Shown in pieces: positions 7,801 to 13,169 of a stretch of 13,169 nucleotides of DNA. This DNA is from CAYNQN01 sp964530525 (GTDB lineage Bacteria; Actinomycetota; Acidimicrobiia; Acidimicrobiales; Acidimicrobilacustridaceae). The position numbers and the translations under genes are program-made. The stretch is taken from NCBI GenBank assembly GCA_964530525.1, contig CAZHBH010000061.1, forward strand, positions 1-13,169. The letters run 5' to 3'. The notes beneath the pieces are model-generated. The model made no database searches and was not told the DNA's origin. It saw only the letters and a list, made by a program, of their open reading frames with translations. Within the stretch, counting starts at the first letter, position 1. Each line of letters opens with the position of its first letter.

Positions 7801-7890
7801 TCAGCGTGCGATGAGCAGTTGGAGGGTGAAGGCCGCGATGATGGCGATCCCGCACACCAGGGCCAAGAGGATCAGCATGCGCGTGCTCAT
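7801..7890 (-). CDS. 29-residue single-helix membrane peptide
   Basis: A short frame starts at ATG 7890 and encodes MSTR followed by a continuous hydrophobic stretch (about residues 5-27) ending in LLIAR, which looks like one membrane helix with a positively charged flank at each end. GAGGG stands 5 bases before the ATG, a good ribosome binding site, and the stop of the LapA-domain gene lies only 14 bases upstream, so the two are probably translated together. A longer in-frame start at 7989 would overlap lapA and add an arginine-rich, non-natural-looking stretch; I reject it. I do not recognise a family. It could be a partner or regulator of the LapA-like protein, which is inference from position. 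Being so short, it is easily missed by gene callers. Confidence 0.6.
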   Translation of the reverse strand: MSTRMLILLALVCGIAIIAAFTLQLLIAR

Positions 7891-7904
7891 GTGGTCCCTC
7901 GGTG

Positions 7905-8153
7905 CTAGCGACCGCGAGACGGGCTGCGACGCCCGATGAGCCAACCGATCACGAAGGCGAGCACGGCGAACGCGGTGAGCACCAGCCACAGCGGCCAGCG
8001 GAAGTCGAAGAAAAGGAAGCTCAGCTGGGTCTCGGCCGTGTTCTGGACGATGAAGATGATCAAGCCGATCACGATCACAGCGGCGACGATGAGCCGTCCG
8101 TCCACTCCCCTGCGTTGCTGGCCAGAGGTACCGGTACCGGTGTCACGTGCCAT
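7905..8153 (-). CDS. LapA-domain (DUF1049-type) small membrane protein
   Basis: An 82-residue protein with a polar, Gly/Thr/Arg-rich cytoplasmic N-terminus (1-20), a first membrane helix at about 20-37, the linking signature IVQNTAETQLSFLFFDFRWPLW (interrupted here by a short loop at 38-52), a second helix at about 53-74 and a basic tail (GRRSPSRGR). The QN-x-FLFF-PLWLVL pattern is that of the LapA/DUF1049 family, known in proteobacteria as part of lipopolysaccharide assembly but widespread in Gram-positive bacteria, where its role is unclear. ATG at 8153 has no clear ribosome binding site; TAACGT ends 6 bases before it, pointing to a leaderless transcript. It diverges from the epimerase gene across 49 bases and is followed closely by the 29-residue peptide. 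Confidence 0.85.
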   Translation of the reverse strand: MARDTGTGTSGQQRRGVDGRLIVAAVIVIGLIIFIVQNTAETQLSFLFFDFRWPLWLVLTAFAVLAFVIGWLIGRRSPSRGR

Positions 8154-8159
8154 CCCAGC

Positions 8160-8165
8160 ACGTTA
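8160..8165 (-). promoter_or_regulatory. Putative -10 hexamer for leaderless lapA transcript
   Basis: TAACGT on the minus strand fits TAnnnT and ends 6 bases before the lapA-like ATG, so transcription would begin at the start codon. There is no Shine-Dalgarno sequence in the gap and no obvious -35. Confidence 0.35.
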
Positions 8166-8202
8166 GTGGGCGCCGAGGCTCCGAGCGGTCCAGACTGAGC
8201 GG

Positions 8203-9111
8203 ATGGATGTCGCCATAGCTGGGGCGAGCGGCCTGATCGGCACCGCGCTGAGCGCCTCCCTCCGAACCGACGGGCACCGCGTGGTCCCGCTGGTGCGGCG
8301 TGCCGTCCGACGAGGTGAGGACGCGATCACCTGGAACCCCGCGGAGCGCTCTGTGGACCGCGCTTCGCTGGAGGGCATCGGTGCCGTGGTGAACCTCGCC
8401 GGCGCAGGCATCGGAGACCACCGGTGGTCGGCCGAGTACAAGCGCGTCCTGGTGCAGAGCCGCACCCGCACGACGTCGCTGTTGGCAGAGACCCTCGCTT
8501 CTCTCAACCATCCGCCGGCGGTGCTCGTGAACGCTTCCGCGACCGGGTACTACGGCGACCGAGGGGACGAGACCTTGACGGAGACCGCCTCACCGGGCTC
8601 CAGCTTCATGGCCTACCTCGTCACCAGATGGGAGGAGTCGGCGCGCGCGGCCTTCGAAGCAGGCATCAGGGTGGCGTTCACGCGCTCCGGCATGGTGCTG
8701 AGCACGAACGGTGGGGCGCTGCCCGAGCTCCTCCCCCTCTTCAAACTGGGGCTGGGAGGGCGGATGGGGTCAGGCAGGCAGTGGTGGAGCTGGATCTCGA
8801 TCGACGACGAGGTGTCTGCCATCCGGTTCCTCCTGGAGGGCGAGCTCGACGGACCCGTGAACCTCACCTCGCCGCACCCGGTGACGAACCGCGACTTCAC
8901 CCGCATCCTTGCCCGAGTGCTGGGTCGCAAGGCCCTCCTCGCCTTCCCCGCCTTCGGCCCCAAGCTCGTGCGTGGCTCCGAGCTGGCCCAGGAGCTCCTC
9001 TTCACCAGCCAGCGCGTGGTGCCGGGAGTGCTGGAGGGAGCGGGCTTCCGCTGGGAGCACCCCGACCTGGAGGGGGCGCTGCGGTCACTGCTCGACCGCA
9101 CCGAGAGCTGA
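8203..9111 (+). CDS. TIGR01777-type NAD(P)-binding epimerase (SDR39U1-like)
   Basis: An extended short-chain dehydrogenase of 302 residues, the normal family length. The dinucleotide-binding GASGLIG lies at 7-13, with VVNLAGAGI (62-70), NASATGYYG (110-118) and the SWISIDDEVSAI segment (196-207) all typical of the group. The C-terminal DUF1731-like tail covers about 248-297 (FPAFGPKLVRGSELAQELLFTSQRV, read in two parts). The substrate is not known for this family, sometimes labelled cell-division inhibitor SulA-like without good evidence. Its relative Rv2216 of Mycobacterium tuberculosis stands between dlaT and lipB; here the same gene types are neighbours but this one is divergent, which hints at a shared, undefined link with lipoate enzymes. 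ATG at 8203 has no strong ribosome binding site. It converges on the next SDR gene with a 39-base gap. Confidence 0.93.
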   Translation: MDVAIAGASGLIGTALSASLRTDGHRVVPLVRRAVRRGEDAITWNPAERSVDRASLEGIGAVVNLAGAGIGDHRWSAEYKRVLVQSRTRTTSLLAETLASLNHPPAVLVNASATGYYGDRGDETLTETASPGSSFMAYLVTRWEESARAAFEAGIRVAFTRSGMVLSTNGGALPELLPLFKLGLGGRMGSGRQWWSWISIDDEVSAIRFLLEGELDGPVNLTSPHPVTNRDFTRILARVLGRKALLAFPAFGPKLVRGSELAQELLFTSQRVVPGVLEGAGFRWEHPDLEGALRSLLDRTES

Positions 9112-9115
9112 GCCC

Positions 9116-9151
9116 GACGATCGAGCCACCCGGCGGCGTACCTGGATCGTC
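9116..9151. repeat. Inverted repeat in the convergent gap between epimerase and SDR genes
   Basis: Seven bases, GACGATC at 9116-9122, are matched perfectly by GATCGTC at 9145-9151, separated by 22 bases. It fills most of the gap between the two facing stop codons. It could stop transcription from both sides, but the loop is long and no U tract follows, so it may be chance. Confidence 0.22.
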
Positions 9152-9927
9152 TACTTGGGGGGCATGCGGATGCCGCCGTCGACCCTGATGGTCTCGGCGT
9201 TCATGTAGCTGTTGGTGACGAGCTCGACCACCATCGAGGCGAGCTCCGAGGCGGTTCCCAGGCGCTTGGGGAACAGCACGTTGCGCTCGAGGTTGGCCTT
9301 GAACTCCTCGGAGCCCTCGCCGGTGCCGTAGATGGGCGTGTCGATGAGGCCGGGGGCGATGGTGTTGACCCGGATGCCGACCGCCGCGAGGTCACGGGCG
9401 ATCGGCAGCGTCATGCCGACCACGCCGCCCTTGGAGGCCGAGTACGACGACTGTCCGACCTGGCCGTCGAAGGCGGCGGCCGAGGCCATGTTGACCACCG
9501 CTCCCCTCTCGCCGTCGGCCAGCGGCTCGGTGAGGCTCATCGCCGTGGCCGCCAGTCGGATGCAGTTGAACGAACCGATGAGGTTCACCTCCACCACCTT
9601 GCGGAAGATGTCGAGGTCGTGCGCCGAGCTGTACTGGCCGTCGCGCCCGATGGTCCGGGTCGCCCAGCCGATGCCGGCCGAGTTCACGAGGGCTCGCAGC
9701 GGGCCCATCTCCTTGGCCAGCTCCACAGCGGCGATCACCTCGTCGGTGTCGGTCACGTCCACGTGGGCGAAAGCACCACCCACCTCGGCGGCAAGGGCCT
9801 GGCCCCGCTCGTCCTGCAGGTCGGCCACGACCACCTTGGCCCCCCGCTCGGCGAGAGCCCTCACGCTGGCCTCCCCGATGCCCGAGGCACCGCCCGTCAC
9901 GATCGCAGATATCCCCTCTATGTCCAT
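9151..9927 (-). CDS. SDR oxidoreductase resembling 3-hydroxyacyl-CoA dehydrogenase type 2 (HSD10-like)
   Basis: A 258-residue classical short-chain dehydrogenase. Cofactor motif TGGASGIG lies at 11-18 and VADLQD (34-39) suggests NAD(H) preference. The NSAG motif is at 82-85, the catalytic serine is S149 (NMASAAAF), and Y162 and K166 form the YxxxK pair (YSASK). The stretch GQVGQSSYSASKGGVVGMTL and the ending IRVDGGIRMPPK closely follow the HSD10 group, which oxidises 3-hydroxyacyl-CoA in beta-oxidation and also acts on steroids. Substrate is therefore inferred, not shown. ATG at 9927 is chosen because the family N-terminus begins there; an upstream in-frame start at 9960 adds 11 unlikely residues. 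No ribosome binding site is seen, but TAGTGT ends 8 bases before the ATG. The gene appears to stand alone. Confidence 0.92.
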   Translation of the reverse strand: MDIEGISAIVTGGASGIGEASVRALAERGAKVVVADLQDERGQALAAEVGGAFAHVDVTDTDEVIAAVELAKEMGPLRALVNSAGIGWATRTIGRDGQYSSAHDLDIFRKVVEVNLIGSFNCIRLAATAMSLTEPLADGERGAVVNMASAAAFDGQVGQSSYSASKGGVVGMTLPIARDLAAVGIRVNTIAPGLIDTPIYGTGEGSEEFKANLERNVLFPKRLGTASELASMVVELVTNSYMNAETIRVDGGIRMPPK

Positions 9928-9935
9928 GGCGGAAC

Positions 9936-9941
9936 ACACTA
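9936..9941 (-). promoter_or_regulatory. Putative -10 hexamer for leaderless SDR transcript
   Basis: TAGTGT on the minus strand fits TAnnnT and ends 8 bases before the HSD10-like ATG. The intervening bases contain no Shine-Dalgarno sequence, so a leaderless mRNA is likely; the -35 region shows no clear match. Confidence 0.35.
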
Positions 9942-10069
9942 GAGCGCCGCCACACAGCACCGGCCGAACACCCGCAGCGGGGCCTCCTGGCGCCCGAGCC
10001 GGTGGGCGACGAGGTCCCGGGGGAAGCCCCTGGACCGTGCCGGCCGACGTCCACGAGCCGCGCCAAAGG

Positions 10070-10075
10070 TAAGGT
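10070..10075 (+). promoter_or_regulatory. Candidate -10 of the tRNA-Cys promoter
   Basis: TAAGGT fits TAnnnT and ends 10 bases before the mature tRNA 5' end, the usual distance for a short 5' leader. No convincing -35 hexamer is visible at the standard spacing. Confidence 0.35.
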
Positions 10076-10085
10076 GGCCGACCCT

Positions 10086-10157
10086 GGCGGCGTGGCCGAG
10101 TGGTTTAGGCAGAGGCCTGCAAAGCCTTTTACCCGGGTTCGATTCCCGGCGCCGCCT
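10086..10157 (+). tRNA. tRNA-Cys, anticodon GCA
   Basis: The cloverleaf folds completely by eye. The 7-bp acceptor stem pairs 10086-10092 with 10150-10156 perfectly; the D stem is 10095-10097 with 10108-10110; the anticodon stem is 10112-10116 with 10124-10128 (one G-U); the loop CTGCAAA holds GCA at 10119-10121; and the T stem is 10133-10137 with 10145-10149 around TTCGATT. The discriminator is T10157, and CCA is not encoded. The gene stands alone on the plus strand. Confidence 0.97.
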
Positions 10158-10195
10158 CTGAGAGTGCGATGGGAGATCGAGGCGCTCCCGACCGT

Positions 10196-10213
10196 GCTGC
10201 CCGGCGGGGCAGC
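10196..10213 (+). terminator. Hairpin downstream of tRNA-Cys
   Basis: A perfect 7-bp GC-rich stem (10196-10202 with 10207-10213) with a 4-base loop lies 38 bases behind the tRNA. No U tract follows, so it may be a GC-type terminator or a processing stop. The rest of the 186-base space before the phosphotransferase gene shows nothing else I can support. Confidence 0.3.
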
Positions 10214-10343
10214 CGACCGACGCACGCCCCCAGGATGGCTGCCTGCACCAACGGCAGGACCCACCACGATCGGGAGCACCTCACACCTGGTACGACGTGT
10301 GGAGGCGCTGCCCGGTTCCCGGCCGAGCTCGCCGCGAGCGGCG

Positions 10344-11468
10344 TCAGAGGCTGCTCCAGAAGCCCCCATCGAGCATCGCCTCGATGGTTCGGCGGTGCAT
10401 CACCAGGTCGTCGGGGTCGTCGGGGCCCTCGGCGGTTCCGGAGAGGATCAACCGGTGCTGCATCCGAGCCATCACCACGCCATGCCGCAGCGCCGCGTAC
10501 AGCAGGTAGAACTCCATGTCGACGGGCTCGTATCCGGTGAGCGAGCTGTAGGTGCCCACCACGTCGTCGAGGCGCAAGAACCCTGGCATGCCGGGGAGCC
10601 CTGCATCGTGTGCGATGCCCTCGAAGAACATGTGCAGGAACACCGTCCACGCCAGGTCCAGCTCCCGGGGCCCGACCCCGGCCATCTCCCAGTCGAGCAC
10701 CCCCACCGGTTCGAACTCGTCGTAGAGGACGTTCCCGATGCGGGCATCACCCCAGCTGAGCACCGCGTCGGCTTCGCGGTCGGGCCAGTTGGCCTCCATC
10801 CAGTCGAAGCAACGCTCCAGCAGCGGGATGCGACCACCGTCGGCCGCCACCCACTCGTAGAACGTCCGTTGGTTGGCCACGTGCCTTCGCAGGGCGCTGT
10901 GGTGGGGCTGATCGAACTGGAGGAAGTCGAGGTCGGAGTTGTCGACGTCGAGCCCGTGGACCCCCGCTATCACCGCCACCGTGGCGTCCTGGAGACGGCG
11001 TTGATCGGCCACGGCGGCCTCCGACAGCCAGCTCCCGAAGTTGTACGGCAGCACGTCGGGAGGCACCCTGCCGCTCACCCTGTCCATCACGAAGAAGGGG
11101 GATCCCAGAGCGGAGGGGTCCGCCTCGTACCAGCGAGCGGAGGGGACAGGCACGTCGGTGGCCTCCTCCACCAGGCGCATCACGCGGTACTGGCGGCCCA
11201 GCTCGTAGGAGGGGAACACCGGCACCGCTGCAGCCTCCGGCTCCATCCTGGCTACGCACCCTCGGGTGTGGCGGGTCCCACGTTCGGTGAGAGTGAGGTC
11301 GAAGAGAACCGTGTCGCTCGACATCCCGTTGGCGATCGGGCTCTCGAGCATCTCCACCGTCGGCTCCGCGTCGTCGGGAAGGTGGGATGCGAACCACCGC
11401 GACAGCCCGAGCTGCACCTCTTCGGGGTCGCGGGTGACCATCCGCAACCGCTCGCCTTCCTGGCTCAT
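10344..11468 (-). CDS. Phosphotransferase of the APH/ACAD10-like kinase family
   Basis: A 374-residue cytoplasmic protein with the aminoglycoside-phosphotransferase fold. The N-lobe includes the nucleotide-loop-like NGMSSDTVLFDL (48-58) and the lysine-region analogue around CVARMEP (71-77). The catalytic loop reads SWGDARIGN (238-246), with D241 as likely base and N246 as metal ligand; the histidine common in HGD loops is replaced by tryptophan. DWE at 259-261 is the metal-binding motif. Proteins of this branch are usually not antibiotic-resistance enzymes; relatives fused to acyl-CoA dehydrogenases phosphorylate 4-hydroxyacyl groups, so a lipid or steroid substrate is plausible but unproven. 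ATG at 11468 follows a strong GAGGGGGG ribosome binding site. It diverges from the TetR gene across 105 bases, a layout in which the regulator may control both sides. Confidence 0.9.
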   Translation of the reverse strand: MSQEGERLRMVTRDPEEVQLGLSRWFASHLPDDAEPTVEMLESPIANGMSSDTVLFDLTLTERGTRHTRGCVARMEPEAAAVPVFPSYELGRQYRVMRLVEEATDVPVPSARWYEADPSALGSPFFVMDRVSGRVPPDVLPYNFGSWLSEAAVADQRRLQDATVAVIAGVHGLDVDNSDLDFLQFDQPHHSALRRHVANQRTFYEWVAADGGRIPLLERCFDWMEANWPDREADAVLSWGDARIGNVLYDEFEPVGVLDWEMAGVGPRELDLAWTVFLHMFFEGIAHDAGLPGMPGFLRLDDVVGTYSSLTGYEPVDMEFYLLYAALRHGVVMARMQHRLILSGTAEGPDDPDDLVMHRRTIEAMLDGGFWSSL

Positions 11469-11500
11469 GGCCCCCCTCGGGAATAGCGAACCGCCTTCAC

Positions 11501-11512
11501 CGGATCGAACCG
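11501..11512. promoter_or_regulatory. Candidate operator dyad between phosphotransferase and TetR genes
   Basis: An imperfect palindrome, CGGATCGAACCG on the plus strand (10 of 12 positions symmetric), lies directly after a TATCCT -10-like hexamer (minus strand, 11513-11518) for the phosphotransferase, covering its expected transcription start. That position would suit repression by the divergent TetR protein. It is short and unrepeated in this gap, so the call is tentative. Confidence 0.22.
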
Positions 11513-11518
11513 AGGATA
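11513..11518 (-). promoter_or_regulatory. Candidate -10 of the phosphotransferase promoter
   Basis: TATCCT on the minus strand matches TAnnnT and leaves a leader of about 38 bases that ends with the strong GAGGGGGG ribosome binding site. No good -35 is visible. Confidence 0.3.
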
Positions 11519-11573
11519 GCCATCGCGGGCTCGCAGGGAGCTGCGCCGGGGGCGGCTATGGCACGCTGAGGGG

Positions 11574-12254
11574 ATGGATTCCAAGGCGCTCGACGCACGC
11601 GAGGTCGCACACGAACCCGAGGAGGACCTAGCTGAGATCATCATCGACGAGCTCGACGACGACGACGGCTACGTGCTGAGCCTGCGAGAGCAGAAGAAGG
11701 CGGAGACGGAGGTGGCCATCCGCGAGGCTGCCATCAAGCTCTTCCTCGACCAGGGCTACGAACGCACCACCGTGGAGGCGATCGCAGACATGGCCCGCGT
11801 CTCTCAGCGCACCGTGTTCCGCTACTTCGCCTCGAAGGACGAGATCCTCCTGAGCGGTGCCGAGGAGGAGGTGGCCAACACCATCGAGCTGCTCGAGGCC
11901 CAGCCGGCGGATGCACCGGTGATGACGGCCGTGCAGGCCGTCGTCGAGCAGATGGCCCGGAACGTGCAGGCTCAACGGTCCACCGACATCCGGGTTGCTC
12001 GGCTGCTCGATGCCGAGCCCGTGCTGCGGGCCCGCTACCTGGCCGTCCTGGACAGCATCGAGCGCGGGGTCGTGACCTGGGCTGCGAAGCGACTGGGGAT
12101 GGCGCCGAGCGACTGGCAACCACGCCTCATCGCCGCGTGCATGCTCGCTGCCTACAGGGTTGCGGCCGCTTCCGACACGAGGACCGAGGCCGACATCCTC
12201 GACGTCCTCAGGCGAGCGGTGGAGCAGCTCGGCCGCGGCTTCGACGAGCTCTAG
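11574..12254 (+). CDS. TetR-family transcriptional regulator with acidic N-terminal extension
   Basis: A 226-residue DNA-binding regulator. The TetR domain begins near LREQKKAETEVAIREAAIKL (37-56), and the helix-turn-helix covers about 66-90 (TVEAIADMARVSQRTVFRYF, then ASKDEIL). The C-terminal half is all-helical and ligand-binding, without a recognisable subfamily. Before the domain come some 33 residues rich in Asp and Glu, including DELDDDDG at 25-32, which is odd for a DNA-binding protein. ATG at 11574 is preferred because CTGAGGGG stands just before it; a GTG at 11673 would remove the extension and give a textbook TetR start but has no ribosome binding site. It is followed 9 bases later by an SDR gene, almost certainly in one transcript, and diverges from the phosphotransferase. 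Confidence 0.93.
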   Translation: MDSKALDAREVAHEPEEDLAEIIIDELDDDDGYVLSLREQKKAETEVAIREAAIKLFLDQGYERTTVEAIADMARVSQRTVFRYFASKDEILLSGAEEEVANTIELLEAQPADAPVMTAVQAVVEQMARNVQAQRSTDIRVARLLDAEPVLRARYLAVLDSIERGVVTWAAKRLGMAPSDWQPRLIAACMLAAYRVAAASDTRTEADILDVLRRAVEQLGRGFDEL

Positions 12255-12260
12255 GAGGCC
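12252..12260 (+). promoter_or_regulatory. Ribosome binding site overlapping the TetR stop codon
   Basis: TAGGAGGCC: the TAG stop of the TetR gene forms the start of a strong AGGAGG ribosome binding site 5 bases ahead of the SDR ATG at 12264. Ribosomes finishing the regulator could restart on the SDR, which decides the start and supports coupling. Confidence 0.8.
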
Positions 12261-12263
12261 GCC

Positions 12264-13025
12264 ATGGGGGTGACGGCGATCACGGGAGCGGCGTCTGGCC
12301 TGGGGGCTGCGCTGCGGAACCGCCTGGAGGAGATGGGTGAGAGGGTCGTGGGTGTGGACCTCCAGGGCAGCGACATCGATGCCGACCTGGCGACCCAGGA
12401 GGGGCGAGCTAGCGCGGTGGAGATGCTGGGAGAGGCCTCGGGCGGCTCCCTTTCTGGACTCGCCTTGTGCGCGGGCATCGGGCCGCCCCGCGACCCCGTG
12501 CTGATGACATCGGTGAACTACTTCGGGGCGATCGAGCTGCTGGACGCGCTCACCCCCCTGCTGGCCGCGTCGGCGCCCTCGGCCGTGGTGGCGATCAGCT
12601 CCAACTCGGTGACCCTCGTGCCCGAGAAGTCCGACCTCGTCGATGCGTGCCTGGAAGGCCACGAGTCACGGGCCCGGGCGCTGGCCGAGGAGCTGGACTC
12701 CTCGATCACCTACGGGAACACCAAGCTGGCCGTGGCGCGTGCTGTGCGCAGGAGGGCTCCTGCGCTGGGCAGCTCGGGGGTCCGCTGCAACGCCGTCGCA
12801 CCCGGACCGTTCCGCTCCGCCCTGTTGCAGGGCACCCTGGATGACCCGGAGCTCGGTCCGCTGGTCGACGCCTTGCCCTCTCCCCTCGCCCACCGCGCCG
12901 GGGCCGATGAGGTGGCGGCCACCGTGGCGTTCCTGCTGTCTCCTCAGGCTTCCAACGTCCACGGCTCGCTGCTGTTCGTCGACGGCGGGATCGACGCCGC
13001 CGTCAGCCCCGACCGAGTCCCCTGA
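12264..13025 (+). CDS. SDR oxidoreductase resembling 3-alpha-hydroxysteroid dehydrogenase (HsdA-like)
   Basis: A 253-residue classical short-chain dehydrogenase that would interconvert a hydroxyl and a keto group with NAD(P). The cofactor motif is TGAASGLG (7-14). The stretch LCAGIGPPRDPVL (68-80) followed by SVNYFGAIELLDAL (83-96), the serine S113 (VAISSNS), the pair Y150 and K154 (YGNTK) and the ending SNVHGSLLFVDGGIDA match, from memory, Comamonas testosteroni HsdA and related 3-alpha-HSD/carbonyl reductases. The true substrate may be a steroid or another alcohol or ketone. The start follows AGGAGG and is firm. The gene is coupled to the TetR gene just upstream, which suggests regulation by its own substrate or product. 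The stop lies 63 bases before the hairpin that ends the facing tRNA-Gly. Confidence 0.92.
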   Translation: MGVTAITGAASGLGAALRNRLEEMGERVVGVDLQGSDIDADLATQEGRASAVEMLGEASGGSLSGLALCAGIGPPRDPVLMTSVNYFGAIELLDALTPLLAASAPSAVVAISSNSVTLVPEKSDLVDACLEGHESRARALAEELDSSITYGNTKLAVARAVRRRAPALGSSGVRCNAVAPGPFRSALLQGTLDDPELGPLVDALPSPLAHRAGADEVAATVAFLLSPQASNVHGSLLFVDGGIDAAVSPDRVP

Positions 13026-13078
13026 CCAGTGCTCTCGGCTCTGCTCTCCAGCCAGAGGGCGTCATCCTCAATGGTCCC

Positions 13079-13112
13079 AAAACGAGGAACGGGGCTCCTC
13101 GAGGAGCCCCGT
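13079..13112 (-). terminator. Intrinsic terminator of tRNA-Gly
   Basis: A perfect palindrome at 13089-13112 (10 paired bases on each side of a TCGA loop) begins 4 bases behind the tRNA 3' end. On the minus strand it is followed by TCCTCG and then TTTT (13079-13082). This fits rho-independent termination, and the stem could also block read-through from the facing SDR gene. Confidence 0.75.
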
Positions 13113-13116
13113 CCTG

Positions 13117-13169
13117 TGGAGCGGACGACGGGATTCGAACCCGCGACCCTCACCTTGGCAAGGTGATGC
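13117..13169 (-). tRNA. tRNA-Gly, anticodon GCC, 5' part outside the window
   Basis: On the minus strand the anticodon stem TCACC/GGTGA encloses TTGCCAA with anticodon GCC (13157-13159), followed by the T arm around TTCGAAT, acceptor 3' strand CGTCCGC (13121-13127), discriminator T and an encoded CCA (13117-13119). The D arm and 5' acceptor strand lie beyond base 13169. A hairpin terminator follows. Confidence 0.95.

Noticed and set aside
7649..7855. N-terminal extension of lpd to an ATG at 7855
   Set aside because: The extra 69 residues do not resemble E3, overlap the small membrane peptide, and have no ribosome binding site that favours the upstream ATG.
9928..9960. Eleven extra residues at the N-terminus of the HSD10-like SDR
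   Set aside because: The family begins at MDIEG; the extension would also overlap the likely promoter hexamer at 9936-9941.
10086..10343. Possible integration site at the tRNA-Cys 3' end
   Set aside because: No integrase, no repeated tRNA 3' end that I could find nearby, and no change in gene character; nothing supports an inserted element.
10344..11468. Reading the phosphotransferase as an aminoglycoside-resistance gene
   Set aside because: Only the fold and motifs agree; sequence style fits the broad ACAD10-like branch, and no resistance context is present.
10002..11486. A 494-codon open frame on the plus strand running through the tRNA-Cys and opposite the phosphotransferase
   Set aside because: It crosses a perfectly folding tRNA and mirrors a kinase gene with intact motifs; the composition is that of an antisense shadow.
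1..13169. CRISPR array, phage or defence island, or biosynthetic cluster
   Set aside because: No regularly spaced repeats, transposase, integrase, nuclease-helicase sets or large modular enzymes are visible; the content is mostly core metabolism.

Overview
The window is high-GC, gene-dense bacterial DNA with actinobacterial character, perhaps near Acidimicrobiia; that placement is an inference from protein style, not from a search. The signs are a bacterial Ku protein, a mycobacterial-style E2/lipoate locus, a LapA-like membrane protein, and several genes whose start codon follows a TAnnnT hexamer by 6-8 bases with no ribosome binding site, the pattern of leaderless transcripts. I see no insertion sequence, phage gene, CRISPR array or defence cluster. 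Most of the content is core metabolism.

Layout. Bases 2-1291 (+) hold the C-terminal part of cobalamin-dependent methionine synthase. It converges on ku (minus), behind which lies an unrecognised membrane protein with about eight helices (minus). Bases 3054-7648 (minus) are a lipoate-centred cluster read lpd (E3), then sucB/dlaT-type E2, then one gene encoding octanoyltransferase LipB fused to lipoyl synthase LipA. The E2 stop and the fusion start overlap by one base. Upstream on the same strand are a LapA-domain protein and, 14 bases behind it, a 29-residue membrane peptide. Diverging from lapA is a TIGR01777-type epimerase (+), whose relative in Mycobacterium tuberculosis (Rv2216) lies between dlaT and lipB. 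It converges on an SDR resembling type-2 3-hydroxyacyl-CoA dehydrogenase (minus).

The right part has a tRNA-Cys(GCA) (+), an APH/ACAD10-like phosphotransferase (minus), and a divergent TetR regulator (+) followed 9 bases later by an SDR resembling 3-alpha-hydroxysteroid dehydrogenase HsdA (+). The window ends in a truncated tRNA-Gly(GCC) (minus) with a clear hairpin terminator.

How it works together. E2 carries one lipoyl domain. LipB moves octanoate onto its lysine, LipA inserts the two sulfurs, and Lpd reoxidises the dihydrolipoyl arm. So the lipoyl acceptor, both steps that modify it and its recycling enzyme are encoded side by side, with no E1 in view. The most interesting feature is the in-frame LipB-LipA fusion. 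Others worth checking are the 29-residue peptide, the leaderless-type starts, the odd lpd start and the acidic extension of the TetR regulator. I found no convincing new multi-gene system.
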